Positions 46,569 through 55,694 are shown, numbered from the stretch's first letter. The stretch: DNA of 64,000 nt from Chloroflexota bacterium (GCA_025699005.1 JAILWI010000001.1:716908-780907), one strand, 5' to 3'. Numbers and translations: made by a program. Notes: generated from the letters alone by a model not told the origin.

Positions 46569-46585
46569 GTGCAATCTAGTTGCAC
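46569..46585 (+). promoter_or_regulatory. Palindromic operator candidate
   Basis: GTGCAA-TCTAG-TTGCAC, perfect 6-bp arms around a 5-bp spacer, ends 36 bases before the aminotransferase ATG. It resembles binding sites of small dimeric HTH repressors (MarR/TetR/GntR type). Confidence 0.5.
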
Positions 46586-46621
46586 ACGCAACGACCTGAG
46601 CCCGAAGGAGAGCACCCCGAC

Positions 46622-47923
46622 ATGAACACCACCCTCGCTGCCCCGACCGCGGTCCGCGACGACCTGCTGGCGCGTGCCGCCCACGTGATCCCCGGCGGCG
46701 CCTCGGCCGGCGGCCGCCCCGACTTCGGCGACGTCATCACCCGCGCCCAGGGCGCGTACCTGTGGAACGCCGAAGGCAAGCGCTACATCGACCATCTGAA
46801 CTCGTACGGGCCGATCGTCATCGGCCACGCCGACCCGCGCGTGAACGCAGCCGTGGCCGAGGTGGCTGCGACCGTCGACCTCAACTGGGTAGGTCCGCAG
46901 GCCGGCGAGGTGGAGCTCGCGGAGCGGATCGTCGGCGCCATGCCATCGGCCGAGAAGGTCGTCTTCATGAACACCGGCACCGATGCGCTCCAGCACGCCC
47001 TCCACGTGGCGCGGGCGGCCACCAGCCGGCAGCGCGTGTTCAAGTTCCACGGCCACTACCACGGCTGGGTCGGCCATCTGGGCGTTGGAGCCAGCTTCGA
47101 CGTCGAGCAGGGCGTCGCCCCACCGCCGGATGCCTCGAACTCCGGTGGCGCCGAGGCCGGGCTCGCGTCGGACGTCGACGTCGTGGACTGGAACGACTTC
47201 GATGCGGTCCGCGCTGCGTTCGCAGCCCATGGCGACGAGTACGCCGCCGCCTTCCTCGAGCCCTACCTCCACTCGTACACGAACGCACCGCCCGCGCCCG
47301 GCTTCCTCGAGCTGCTGCGGGAGCTCACCACTCAGCACGGCGTCGTGCTCGTGTTCGACGAGGTGAAGACCGGCTTCCGGCATCACCTGGGCGGCTACCA
47401 GGCGATCGCGGGTGTCACACCGGACCTGACCGCCATCGGCAAGGCGATGGGCAACGGCTACACGATCGCCGGGCTCGCCGGACGGGCCGACCTCATGGAC
47501 CTGCTCGGCACGCAGGTCACGATCGACGGCACCTACTACGCGAACCCGTATGGTCTGGCGGCCAGCATCGCGACGTTCGACCTCCTGGCCGATGGTGGCG
47601 TCGAGCGCCTCTGGTCCCTGGGCGAGCGGCTCCGCGACGGGCTCACCCGTGAGCTGAACGATTCCGGTGTGGCGGCCAACGTCACCGGCATCGGCTCGGG
47701 GTGGATCATCAACTGGCGCCCCGAGCCGCCGGTCACCTTCCGGCAGGCCGTCGATGCCGATTTCGAGCTCGGCGAGGCATTCCGGGTCGGGATGCTCGAC
47801 GCCGGGATCCTGCTGCCGCCGTACGTGATCACCGACGCGCGGCTCAATCTCGCCTTCACCGAGGACGACGTCGACGAGACGATCGCCGCGGCCGCATCGG
47901 TCCTGCGGAGGGTGGCGCGGTGA
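46622..47923 (+). CDS. Class III PLP aminotransferase (glutamate-1-semialdehyde-aminomutase-like)
   Basis: 433 residues. PLP-binding Lys274 in DLTAIGKAMGNGY, Asp246 in VFDEVKTGFR (pyridine nitrogen), phosphate-contacting FHGHYHGW (142-149) and the N-terminal VIPGGASAGGR are the class III pattern; overall it is closest to GSA-aminomutase-like enzymes, which use amino-ketone or amino-acid substrates. Without other haem genes nearby a HemL role is not supported. ATG 46622 with AAGGAG 13 nt upstream. Likely controlled by the palindrome at 46569-46585. Confidence 0.85.
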   Translation: MNTTLAAPTAVRDDLLARAAHVIPGGASAGGRPDFGDVITRAQGAYLWNAEGKRYIDHLNSYGPIVIGHADPRVNAAVAEVAATVDLNWVGPQAGEVELAERIVGAMPSAEKVVFMNTGTDALQHALHVARAATSRQRVFKFHGHYHGWVGHLGVGASFDVEQGVAPPPDASNSGGAEAGLASDVDVVDWNDFDAVRAAFAAHGDEYAAAFLEPYLHSYTNAPPAPGFLELLRELTTQHGVVLVFDEVKTGFRHHLGGYQAIAGVTPDLTAIGKAMGNGYTIAGLAGRADLMDLLGTQVTIDGTYYANPYGLAASIATFDLLADGGVERLWSLGERLRDGLTRELNDSGVAANVTGIGSGWIINWRPEPPVTFRQAVDADFELGEAFRVGMLDAGILLPPYVITDARLNLAFTEDDVDETIAAAASVLRRVAR

Positions 47924-48021
47924 TGCGGATCGGGCGGAGGAGCGGCTGCATGGCCGGCGACGCGATCCGGGGCTTCGACCCCCGGGTCGCGCGATCCTCC
48001 GCTCGGGGTTGCCGCCGGGCG

Positions 48022-48027
48022 TAGGCT
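48022..48027 (+). promoter_or_regulatory. -10 box for a leaderless start at 48034
   Basis: TAGGCT ends 6 nt before the ATG at 48034; an alternative GTG at 48028 directly follows the box and is therefore unlikely. Confidence 0.45.
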
Positions 48028-48033
48028 GTGGCC

Positions 48034-48846
48034 ATGGCGACGCGGCCTCCTCCCCCGGACGACCCCGATGCTCGCGCCAAGGAAGCCTATTGGCGCAACT
48101 ACCTCGAGAACTTCAACCGCACCCAGACCATGGCGCGGCCCTACCTGTCGCGGATCCCATCCGGTCCGCGTTGCCAGCTGTGTGGGTCGCCGTTCCACGG
48201 GTTCGGGGGCGGGCTCATGAAGCTCATCGGCAAGGCGCAGTCCTCGGTCAATCCGAAGATGTGCAATGCCTGCGAGAACGTGATGCTCAAGCACCGTGGT
48301 GGCGCCGAGGTGCCGTCGTCGATGCTGTTCGCCGATGTGCGCGGCTCCACCAGCCTCGCCGAGACGATGACGGCGGGGGAGTTCCGCGATCGGATGGATC
48401 GCTTCTACTCCGCGGCGTCGGAGGCGGTCTTCGCGAACAACGGCGTGGTCGACAAGTTCGTGGGCGACGAGGTCGTCGCGATCTTCTCGCCGATGCTGGG
48501 GCTGGACCACCCCTCGCGTGCCGTGGCCGCCGGCCTCGACCTCCTGCGCGCCACCGGTCACGCCGATCCCGGCGGCCCGTGGATCCCCGTCGGTGCCGGG
48601 GTGCACACGGGCCGGGTCTGGTTCGGCGCCGTGGGTGATGGCGGCCGGGTCGAGCTGACGGTGCTCGGCGACCCGGTGAACACTACGGCGCGCCTGGCAT
48701 CGGAAGCCGGCACCGGGGAACTGCTCGTCTCCGTCGATGCCGCGACGGCCGCGGGTCTGGATGCGGCCCTCGAGCGACGCCCCCTCGAGCTCAAGGGAAA
48801 GGCGCAGGCGACGGAGGTCGTCACGCTGAGGGTCGACGGCGGCTGA
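48034..48846 (+). CDS. Class III nucleotide cyclase with N-terminal zinc motif (small type, copy 1)
   Basis: 270 residues. The N-terminus has two CxxC pairs (CQLC, CNAC) forming a zinc knuckle, then a cyclase domain with metal aspartates in SMLFADVRGST and KFVGDEVVAIF and the catalytic VNTTARLAS. Sequence and order match the gene at 50163-50978 closely; the two are paralogues on opposite strands. No signal peptide, membrane helix or ATPase domain. The 3' end is duplicated in a 49-bp tandem repeat (48822-48918). Confidence 0.85.
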   Translation: MATRPPPPDDPDARAKEAYWRNYLENFNRTQTMARPYLSRIPSGPRCQLCGSPFHGFGGGLMKLIGKAQSSVNPKMCNACENVMLKHRGGAEVPSSMLFADVRGSTSLAETMTAGEFRDRMDRFYSAASEAVFANNGVVDKFVGDEVVAIFSPMLGLDHPSRAVAAGLDLLRATGHADPGGPWIPVGAGVHTGRVWFGAVGDGGRVELTVLGDPVNTTARLASEAGTGELLVSVDAATAAGLDAALERRPLELKGKAQATEVVTLRVDGG

Positions 48847-48918
48847 TCAACCTCGGCCGAACGACTCCGCCACGCTGAGGGTCGACGGCGGCTGACAACC
48901 TCGGCCGAACGACTCCGC
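48822..48918 (+). repeat. 49-bp tandem direct repeat across a stop codon
   Basis: Unit 1 (48822-48870, 49 bp) and unit 2 (48871-48918, 48 bp) differ only by one missing T. The first copy contains the last six codons and stop of the cyclase gene; the second copy repeats them in the intergenic region. Confidence 0.9.
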
Positions 48919-48924
48919 CATAGT
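48919..48924 (+). promoter_or_regulatory. Possible -10 box for the start at 48931
   Basis: CATAGT ends 6 nt before the GTG at 48931 and lies directly after the tandem repeat. Confidence 0.3.
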
Positions 48925-48930
48925 GGGGTC

Positions 48931-49581
48931 GTGGAGACGACGCGTGCCAAGGTTGATCCCCGGCCGCTGACCCGGCTCGCGGCCGCCGGGGCGCTGGGCA
49001 TCGTCGCCGGCGTTGCGGCCAAGTTGGCCGACGAGTCGGGGATCGGATGGCTGAGCGACCTCGGCACGTTCGGGGCGATCTGGGTGCTCGTGATCATCGT
49101 GATTGCGTGGACTGCCCCCACCCTGGTGGCCGCGACCGGCAGGGCGGCGCTGTTCTTCATCGGCCTCAGCATGGCCTACTACGCCGTCTCGTCGTTCGTG
49201 CTCGGCTTCCCGGATACCGGCCTCGTGGTGCGGTGGGCGGGGCTGGCCGTTACCGCGGTACCGATTATGGCCGCCGCGACCTGGTGGGCCGCCGGACGCC
49301 GGGGACTCCTCCCGGCAATCGTGGCGGCGCTGGTGGCGGCCGTCGCGCTCTTCGACGGCAACGTCCTGCCCTTCTGGTACGCGGCGACCGGCGACCCACT
49401 GCCGCCCGAGTTCCCGTATCGGCCCGTTCAGGCCGCCGTCGAGATCGGCACGGCGCTCGTTGCCGTGCTCCTGATTCCGCGCGAGCGGCTGACGCGCGCC
49501 GTTGCGCTCGCGCTGGTCGTGCCGGCGTCGTTCCTGGTACCCGAGCTGGTCAACATCGCCATACGGGCGGTTCCCGGCTGA
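48931..49581 (+). CDS. Hypothetical multi-pass membrane protein
   Basis: 216 residues with about six hydrophobic helices (for example LAAAGALGIVAGVAAKLADE, FGAIWVLVIIVIAWTAPTLV and VALALVVPASFLVPELVNIA). It has the look of DUF6518-like membrane proteins but I am not certain of the family. GTG start at 48931. Convergent with the cupin gene (1 base between stops). Confidence 0.65.
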   Translation: METTRAKVDPRPLTRLAAAGALGIVAGVAAKLADESGIGWLSDLGTFGAIWVLVIIVIAWTAPTLVAATGRAALFFIGLSMAYYAVSSFVLGFPDTGLVVRWAGLAVTAVPIMAAATWWAAGRRGLLPAIVAALVAAVALFDGNVLPFWYAATGDPLPPEFPYRPVQAAVEIGTALVAVLLIPRERLTRAVALALVVPASFLVPELVNIAIRAVPG

Positions 49582-49582
49582 A

Positions 49583-50071
49583 TCAGAGCGTGATCCCGTA
49601 CTTCTCCTGCAGCTCGTCGGTCCATTCGTTGAGGATCTCGAGGCCGTACTCCTCGGCCGCCTCGTGGTAGCGGGCCGTCCATTCCGGTCCGTGCTCGCGG
49701 AGGATCGGCGCGATCTTCTCGAAGTACCCCTCGAGACCGCCGGGCGTCACGACCTCCAGGATGCGGGCGGGCTCATCGGCGACGTTCCACATGGCGTGCG
49801 GGACGTTCCGCGGCTTGATGAGCCAACTGCCGGCCGGAACCTGTTCGACGGTGTCGTCTCCGGTGCGCACGCCGATCGAGCCGCTCAGCACCAGCGAGAA
49901 CTCATCCTCGCGGCTGTGCATGTGCGGCTTGATGAGCGTGCGCGGCGGGATCGTGACCTCCAGGAGCGACAGGGCGCCGTCGGTTTGATCGGCGCCGATG
50001 CCCCAGCGGAAGGCCACGTCGTACAGCTCAAGGCGGGAAGACTCCTCCGCCAGGATCACCGTCGGTTTCAT
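49583..50071 (-). CDS. Cupin-domain protein
   Basis: 162 residues. Cupin motif 1: KPHMHSREDEFSLVLSG (HxH, Glu, Gly) and motif 2 region SWLIKPRNVPHAMWN. C-terminus is an alpha-helical tail (WTARYHEAAEEYGLEILNEW). Possibly binds a metal and small molecule; substrate unknown. ATG at 50071; the longer frame upstream runs antisense to the cyclase gene and is not real. Confidence 0.85.
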   Translation of the reverse strand: MKPTVILAEESSRLELYDVAFRWGIGADQTDGALSLLEVTIPPRTLIKPHMHSREDEFSLVLSGSIGVRTGDDTVEQVPAGSWLIKPRNVPHAMWNVADEPARILEVVTPGGLEGYFEKIAPILREHGPEWTARYHEAAEEYGLEILNEWTDELQEKYGITL

Positions 50072-50162
50072 CAGCGGCCCCTCGTGTCCGATGAGTTGAT
50101 CGCCCGAACAGTAGCGCGCGCACAACCCCCTCGGACTGGCTCGTGGAAGGCCCCCCGCCTGG

Positions 50163-50978
50163 CTAGCGGAGGACGACGACCTCGACCGGCTCCGACTTGC
50201 CCTTGAGCTCCAGGCGCCGCTGCTCCGCCCCGCCCTCGTCGAGGGCACCCGCCACCGCCGATGCGGCAGAGACCAGGAGCTCGCCCGCTCCCGCGGTCGA
50301 CGCCAGTCGGGCCGCGACGTTCACGGCGTCGCCCATGGCGCTCAGCGTCACGTTCTCACCACTGCCCACCGCGCCGACGTACGCAACGCCGGTGTTGACG
50401 CCGATGCCGATGGGCATGGGGCTTTCGCCATCAGCCGCGGTGGCACGCAGCAGTGAGCGGCCGGCGGCGATGGCTTTCGCCGCGTGCTTCCCTCCGGTCA
50501 GCCCCGGGACGAAGATCGCGACGACCTCGTCGCCCACGAACTTGTCGATGATCGCCTCGTGGTCGATCAGCCGGGCCGCCGCGACGCTGAAGAACCGATC
50601 CATCTGCGCTCGGAACTCGCTCGGTCGCAGCTTCTCGGCCATCGCCGTCGAGCCGCGGACATCGGCGAAGAGCAGGCTGCACTCGATCTCCGCTCCGACT
50701 CGACGTGCGACCACGTCGCGGAAGCAGCCACTGCAGAAATGTGGGTTGTTCGGCCACGGGGCCTTGCCGATGGCGTGCATGATCGGCTGCAGCGGACCGC
50801 CGAAGGGGCCGTTGCACATGCGGCAGCGGGGTGCGGACGGCAACATGCGCCAGAACCGCCGGGCGTATCGGACATAGGGCTTGTCGCCCATGAGGCGGGC
50901 GTACGCGTCCTGCCAGCCTTGATCTCGCTGCGGGTCCTCGGGTGTCGGGGCCGTCGGCGTCGGGGTCTCGTCGGCCAC
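50163..50978 (-). CDS. Class III nucleotide cyclase with N-terminal zinc motif (small type, copy 2)
   Basis: 271 residues, same order as the gene at 48034: N-terminal low-complexity tail, CRMC and CSGC zinc pairs, cyclase with aspartates in LLFADVRGST and KFVGDEVVAIF, and catalytic VNVAARLAS. GTG at 50978 with AGGAG about 9 nt upstream, so unlike copy 1 it is a leadered gene. 91 bases separate its stop from the next gene downstream (the cupin at 49583). Confidence 0.85.
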   Translation of the reverse strand: MADETPTPTAPTPEDPQRDQGWQDAYARLMGDKPYVRYARRFWRMLPSAPRCRMCNGPFGGPLQPIMHAIGKAPWPNNPHFCSGCFRDVVARRVGAEIECSLLFADVRGSTAMAEKLRPSEFRAQMDRFFSVAAARLIDHEAIIDKFVGDEVVAIFVPGLTGGKHAAKAIAAGRSLLRATAADGESPMPIGIGVNTGVAYVGAVGSGENVTLSAMGDAVNVAARLASTAGAGELLVSAASAVAGALDEGGAEQRRLELKGKSEPVEVVVLR

Positions 50979-51000
50979 GGATGTTGCTCCTGCCGAGGCG

Positions 51001-51387
51001 CTACATCCCGCCGAAGAACTTGTTGATGCGGTCGGTGTCGTCCGAGAAGGCCCAGCGCTCGGTGACCTTGCCGTCCTTCATGTGATAGATCTCGGCGGTC
51101 CGATACACGAGCTGTTGGTCACCCATCGTTGCCGTGGCGGTCACGAGCTGCACGACGTGCTCGTCGTTGCCCACCGTGTCGTGGGCCTCGGCGGTGATGC
51201 TCGCTCCTTCCGGCATGCCGCTCCAGCGCTCCAGCAGGGCCTGCTTGCCGCGGATCGGTTCGTCGGAGCCGATCTCGTGCCAGACGACGTCATCGGCGAG
51301 AAGGTCGGCGAGCGACATCACGTCGCCGCTGCTCTCCATCCGCTTCGACGCTTCCTTGGCAATCTCGACGTTGGAATGGTCTCCCAT
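51001..51387 (-). CDS. SnoaL/NTF2-like protein
   Basis: 128 residues. The pattern LADLLADDVVWHEIGSDEPIRG and the later VVQLVTATATMGDQQLVYRT is a SnoaL-like cone-shaped fold; small-molecule isomerase, polyketide or ligand-binding roles are known in the family. ATG at 51387 has GAGGAG at about 8 nt; an alternative ATG at 51417 is less favoured. Downstream lies, in the same direction, the cyclase copy 2. Confidence 0.8.
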   Translation of the reverse strand: MGDHSNVEIAKEASKRMESSGDVMSLADLLADDVVWHEIGSDEPIRGKQALLERWSGMPEGASITAEAHDTVGNDEHVVQLVTATATMGDQQLVYRTAEIYHMKDGKVTERWAFSDDTDRINKFFGGM

Positions 51388-51659
51388 GGTCGACGCTCCT
51401 CTCGGTTGCTCGGACATCAAGCGTACTCCGGGTGCCAAGGGATGCCGGGCGAGGAGACTCCAGAGCGTCCGAGTCCGACCAGTGCCGCGGACAGGGTTCA
51501 CCGATGCGACACGCGCGCGCCACCCCTTGGGTGAAGTTCTGCCACTGCGGTGATGCCCGTGCAGCTCTCGTCTCCGCCAAATCCGCGCCATCTGGCATAT
51601 AGGCAGAACGAGCCGACGGAGATAAGATCGCCTCCGTCGACCTTCAGGCGGAGGTGGGG

Positions 51660-53222
51660 ATGACCACCCAGCCCGCGGCTCCGGCCGCCGCACCGTCAGC
51701 TGCCGCGCACGACTCCGTTGCCTCGTCGCTCGCCATCCGGGCGACCCTTCCGCTCGTCGGCCTGGGGTTGAAGGTCGTCTCCCGCCACTACGGGGCCCTG
51801 CGATGGACCCTGGAATCCGTCCCGCCGGCCGTCACGGATCGGCTCTCGCGTGAGCGAGCCCTCGTGACCGCCCGCCATGCGGCCCGCCACGTGCCGGCTT
51901 ACCGCGCGCTCCTCCACGAGCACGCCATCGACCCGAGTCACATCCGCTCGTTGGCGGACCTGCCCGAGACGGACAAGGCGAGCTACATCGACCGCTGGCC
52001 GCTGACCGAGCGCTGCGTCGACGGCCGCATGCCGCTGCGGGGAACGACCATCGACGAGTCGTCGGGAAGCACGGGAACGCCCTACAACTGGGTCCGATCC
52101 GCTGAGGAGCGCGCCCACGTTCGGCGGATGATCGGCTTCTTCGCGCGCTACACGTTCGGCGATGCCCCGCTGGTGGTGCTGAACGCCTTCAGCATGGGCG
52201 CCTGGGCCACCGGGTTGACGACGGCCATCGCGCTCGAGGCCAACGGTCTCGTCAAGGCAACCGGGCCGAGCATGGAAAAGATTTTGGGCACCATGCGCGA
52301 GCTCGGTCCCGGGTACCGGTACCTCATCGTCGGCTATCCGCCCTTCCTGAAGCTGCTCCTCGACGAGGCCGAGACCACCGGCTGGGACTGGAGCAGGTTC
52401 GAGATGCACGCGCTGCTGGGTGGCGAGGGCAACTCCGAGGCGCTGCGCGACTACCTCCTCCGCCGGTTCCGCACGGTCTTCTCCGGCTATGGGGCGACCG
52501 ATATCGAGATCGGCCTCGCCGCCGAGACGCCCGCCTCGATCGCCATCCGCCGCCTGGCCGCCGAGCGTCCCGAGATCGGCGAAGCCCTCTTCGGCGAAAC
52601 GGGACGGAGCCCGATGGTCTTCCAGTACAACCCGCTGCTCCACCACGTCGAGACGAATGCTCGCGGGGAGCTGCTGTTCACCGTGACGCGCCACGCGACG
52701 ATGGCCCCGAAAGTCCGCTACAACGTGCACGACGAGGGCGGCGTGATCCGCGACGATCATCTGCGCGCCCGCCTCGCGGCCTTCGGCGTGGGGCTCGATG
52801 ATCTCGTCCCGGGCGTTCGTCGCCTGGTACGGATGCCGTACCTGTACGTCTTTGGGCGGAAGGACTCCACTGTCTCGGTCATGGGCGCGAACATCTACCC
52901 GGCGGACATCGAGGCGGGCATCTACGCCGATCCTGCCCTGGCCGAGCAGGTCGTTTCCTTCCGGCTTGCGCTCCGCGAGGAGCGTCCCGGCGAGACGCGT
53001 CCGCTGATCTCGATTCAGCTCGCGCGCGGCGAGCCCACCGACGAGCTGGCCGAGGCGTTGCGGGGCGCCATCGAAGGCCAGCTGGCACTTCAGAACGCCG
53101 ACTATCGCGAGGCGATGGGCGAGTATCCCGCGCTCATGGTTCCCATCGTGGAGCTGTACGCCTGCGGCACGGGACCGTTCGCCGGGGACGCCGACCGCAT
53201 CAAGCACCGCTACATCGGGTAG
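51660..53222 (+). CDS. PaaK-like AMP-binding ligase (phenylacetate-CoA-ligase family)
   Basis: 520 residues, adenylate-forming fold. P-loop DESSGSTGTPYNWV (about 133-145) is the ATP-binding A3 motif and SGYGATDIEIG the A5 motif; the middle contains a lineage-specific FFARYTFGDAPLVVLNAF segment. Expected reaction: ATP-dependent activation of a carboxylate, probably to a CoA thioester. No downstream catabolic gene set is present. ATG at 51660 with GGAGG 5 nt upstream. Confidence 0.85.
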   Translation: MTTQPAAPAAAPSAAAHDSVASSLAIRATLPLVGLGLKVVSRHYGALRWTLESVPPAVTDRLSRERALVTARHAARHVPAYRALLHEHAIDPSHIRSLADLPETDKASYIDRWPLTERCVDGRMPLRGTTIDESSGSTGTPYNWVRSAEERAHVRRMIGFFARYTFGDAPLVVLNAFSMGAWATGLTTAIALEANGLVKATGPSMEKILGTMRELGPGYRYLIVGYPPFLKLLLDEAETTGWDWSRFEMHALLGGEGNSEALRDYLLRRFRTVFSGYGATDIEIGLAAETPASIAIRRLAAERPEIGEALFGETGRSPMVFQYNPLLHHVETNARGELLFTVTRHATMAPKVRYNVHDEGGVIRDDHLRARLAAFGVGLDDLVPGVRRLVRMPYLYVFGRKDSTVSVMGANIYPADIEAGIYADPALAEQVVSFRLALREERPGETRPLISIQLARGEPTDELAEALRGAIEGQLALQNADYREAMGEYPALMVPIVELYACGTGPFAGDADRIKHRYIG

Positions 53223-53310
53223 TCGGCGGGCTGGACATCGCTCCGATAATCCGTGCAGAGCGGCCCGCGCCATCGCGGTGGCACGGACGCGCGAACGAGG
53301 GGATTGACCG

Positions 53311-54546
53311 ATGTTGCGTCCTCGCCATCTTCGCCGGCCGATCACGGCGGCCTGCGTCGGTCTCCTGCTCCTCGCCGGCTGCGCGAGGGCTCCGAGCGCG
53401 ACCGTCGACGCGTCGGGAGCATCCCCGTCGGTCGCGCCCCAAACCGCGTCCGCATCCCCATCCGCCAACCCCACGGTCAGCGCCGCGCCCCCGTCCGAGG
53501 AGCCCAGCTCGGACCCCACCCTGACCACGATGACCGCCACGTTCCCCGGGGAGGGCGGTCGGGCCGCGGTGGTCGACGTCGTGCCGTGGGACGGGGGCTT
53601 CCTGGCCATCGGACATGGGTGGCCCGCGGAGTTTCTGGCGGAGATTCCGCAAGCGCGGTTATGGATCTCGCCCGATGGCTCGTCGTGGGCAGCGCGGCCC
53701 ATCGATCTCGGCGTCGAGCACGCGACGCTGGTAGGCGTCGTCGTCCGGGCCGATGGCCGGCTCCTCGTCGTCGGTGCATCGGCAGAGTCGGGAGCGATCG
53801 ACCCGTCGCAGGCGACGCCAGCAGCCTGGACCTCCGCCGATGGCGACACCTGGGAGCCAATCGACCTGCCGATGCAGGCGTCGGTGAGCTCCATCGACCA
53901 GGGTGCCCGTGGCTATGCCCTCACCGCGGGCAACGAGCTGTGGTTCTCGGCCGATGGTGAGACCTGGACGATGACCACCCGCGGGGCCGTTGGCGTGCGC
54001 GCCGGCGATGAAGGGTTCGTGGCCGTGCAGGTGAGCGGCGATGGACCCACGGGGGCGATGATGGCATCGGCCGATGGTCAGACCTGGTTCACGTCCCCGG
54101 TCATCGTGGACGTGCAGTTCCAGGTTGCTCCTCTTGGGCGCGACTGGCTGGCGACCGGATACGCGCTTGGCCATTCGGGAGACATCGGCGTGTGGCGATC
54201 GGAGAACGGGCTCGACTGGACCCGGGTGCTCGACGTGAATGACCTCACCCCGGACGACGGGCCGAAGACCGGACGGGGCTTGGAGTACGAGTCCATCACG
54301 GGCGCGAGGCTCGTGACAACGGGCACCCACGCCTTCCTCACCCTCACGAACAACCATTGCTGCGTCCAGCTGCCGTGGACCTTCGGGGTCTGGACCACGA
54401 CCGACGGCGACTCGTGGGATGTGGTGACCGATGACGACGCCTTCGTCGAGACGGCCGCCACCAACGACAGTGGGACCATCGTCATGGGCGGGTTCCTTCG
54501 CCGCGGTGCGGAGGCCGCCTTCTGGCGCCTGGGCGATCAGGAGTAG
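53311..54546 (+). CDS. Lipoprotein with beta-propeller repeats
   Basis: 411 residues. Lipobox LLLAGC (Cys25) after a typical leader, then an alanine/serine/proline-rich linker (about 30-70) and blades with the S-x-D-G-x-x-W pattern of BNR/sialidase-type repeats (LWISPDGSSWAARPI, WTSADGDTWEPI, WFSADGETWTMT, ASADGQTWF, TTDGDSWDV). Probably surface-exposed binding protein, no catalytic site recognised. Start ATG at 53311. Confidence 0.75.
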   Translation: MLRPRHLRRPITAACVGLLLLAGCARAPSATVDASGASPSVAPQTASASPSANPTVSAAPPSEEPSSDPTLTTMTATFPGEGGRAAVVDVVPWDGGFLAIGHGWPAEFLAEIPQARLWISPDGSSWAARPIDLGVEHATLVGVVVRADGRLLVVGASAESGAIDPSQATPAAWTSADGDTWEPIDLPMQASVSSIDQGARGYALTAGNELWFSADGETWTMTTRGAVGVRAGDEGFVAVQVSGDGPTGAMMASADGQTWFTSPVIVDVQFQVAPLGRDWLATGYALGHSGDIGVWRSENGLDWTRVLDVNDLTPDDGPKTGRGLEYESITGARLVTTGTHAFLTLTNNHCCVQLPWTFGVWTTTDGDSWDVVTDDDAFVETAATNDSGTIVMGGFLRRGAEAAFWRLGDQE

Positions 54547-54611
54547 CGCGCCGCCAGCCCCCGGTGAAATTCCGCCATTTCAGCGGGCGCGAGCCCCTGC
54601 GACCGGGAGCG

Positions 54612-54617
54612 TAGGAT
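54612..54617 (+). promoter_or_regulatory. -10 box for a leaderless start at 54624
   Basis: TAGGAT ends exactly 6 nt before the GTG at 54624, the best match to the local leaderless pattern. Confidence 0.45.
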
Positions 54618-54623
54618 GGAAGC

Positions 54624-55130
54624 GTGTTCGAGACCGATGCCGAGATCGACGAGCTCCAGTCGCGGTTCGACCGCACCCTGCGGACGGCGAATGCGCACAT
54701 GAAGAGCATCGTCAATCCCCGACACACGCTCACCGCTCGCCAGGTCGTGACGTACCTGCAGGGCACGAAGCACGTGGTCTTCGCCACGGTTGATGAGGAC
54801 GAGCCGCGGGCGTCGCCCCTCGACGCGATCTTCATCCACGGCCGCTTCACGATGTCGACCGGGCGCGGCGCCACGAAGATCCGCCACCTCATCGCCAATT
54901 CGGCCTGCTCGGCGGTCCACATGGACGCCGATCGGATCGCGGTCGTGGCGAACGGCCACGTGGAGTGGATCGGGCGCGACCATCCCGACCATGACTCCAT
55001 TCACGCTGTCTGGACCGATACCTACGCGTCCGACCCCTACACGTGGGGCGACGTCGTCTTCTTCCGACTCAACCCCGTCACGATGTGGGCCTACTCCGCC
55101 GATCCGTCGCAGTTTCCCGAGAGCTCCTGA
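54624..55130 (+). CDS. Pyridoxamine-5'-phosphate-oxidase-like flavin protein
   Basis: 168 residues of a split-barrel PNPOx-like fold: the core VFATVDEDEPRASPLDAIFI with the basic strand TMSTGRGATKIRHLIAN and VAVVANGHVEW. In such proteins the barrel binds FMN, F420 or haem. Which cofactor is used is unclear, and F420 is possible given two other F420 proteins in the window. GTG at 54624. Confidence 0.8.
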   Translation: MFETDAEIDELQSRFDRTLRTANAHMKSIVNPRHTLTARQVVTYLQGTKHVVFATVDEDEPRASPLDAIFIHGRFTMSTGRGATKIRHLIANSACSAVHMDADRIAVVANGHVEWIGRDHPDHDSIHAVWTDTYASDPYTWGDVVFFRLNPVTMWAYSADPSQFPESS

Positions 55131-55148
55131 CGCATCGGCCGATCGGAG

Positions 55149-55574
55149 TCAGCTCGACCGGGTGTACTCCTCGCCGAAGTTGTTGGAGAGCACATCGTCG
55201 GACGGGTCGTCGTTGCCGCCGTTATCGATCTCCCACACGATGCCCAATCCGTGGAAGAAGGGGCGAGGCTCGGTGCCGCACTTTGCGGCCTTCATGACCG
55301 TGTACATCTCGGAGCCCTGGACCTTCCCCACGAGGATCGACACGAACCGGGTGGACGCGGCGCCCTCGCAGGCTCGCGTGGCGTCGTCGTCGGTGTAGAG
55401 GACCTGCGTCGTCGACGCACCCGCGATGTACACAGCGACGTTGCTGCCGTCGCCCGGATCGATGCCTTCCCACGCGCCGGTGAACGCGGTCGAAGGACGC
55501 GCGGCCAGCGCCGGCGTGACGAGGACGAGGAGGAGGATCGGCAGCACGCCAAGAGAACCAACGATGCGACGCAT
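55149..55574 (-). CDS. Hypothetical secreted protein
   Basis: 141 residues with a signal peptide (VGSLGVLPILLLVLVTPALA, cleaved near ARP). The mature part is beta-rich (WEGIDPGDGSNVAVYIAGAS) with two cysteines (RACEGA, AAKCGTE) possibly forming a disulphide. No family recognised. ATG at 55574 with GAGGTGA upstream. An operator-like palindrome lies 131 bases upstream. Confidence 0.65.
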   Translation of the reverse strand: MRRIVGSLGVLPILLLVLVTPALAARPSTAFTGAWEGIDPGDGSNVAVYIAGASTTQVLYTDDDATRACEGAASTRFVSILVGKVQGSEMYTVMKAAKCGTEPRPFFHGLGIVWEIDNGGNDDPSDDVLSNNFGEEYTRSS

Positions 55575-55694
55575 GGGTCGTCACCTCACTTCACGGGGCC
55601 GCGGTTCATCCGCCGGCCTATGAGGTAGGGGGCGCTGCGGGCTCCAACTGTTCAATTGGAGGCCTGGCCGGGCTTGCTTCGCACTCTGCGCCGC

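Noticed and set aside
51696..53894. Long minus-strand open frame antisense to the PaaK-like and lipoprotein genes
   Set aside because: Composition and lack of motifs; both plus-strand genes are clear.
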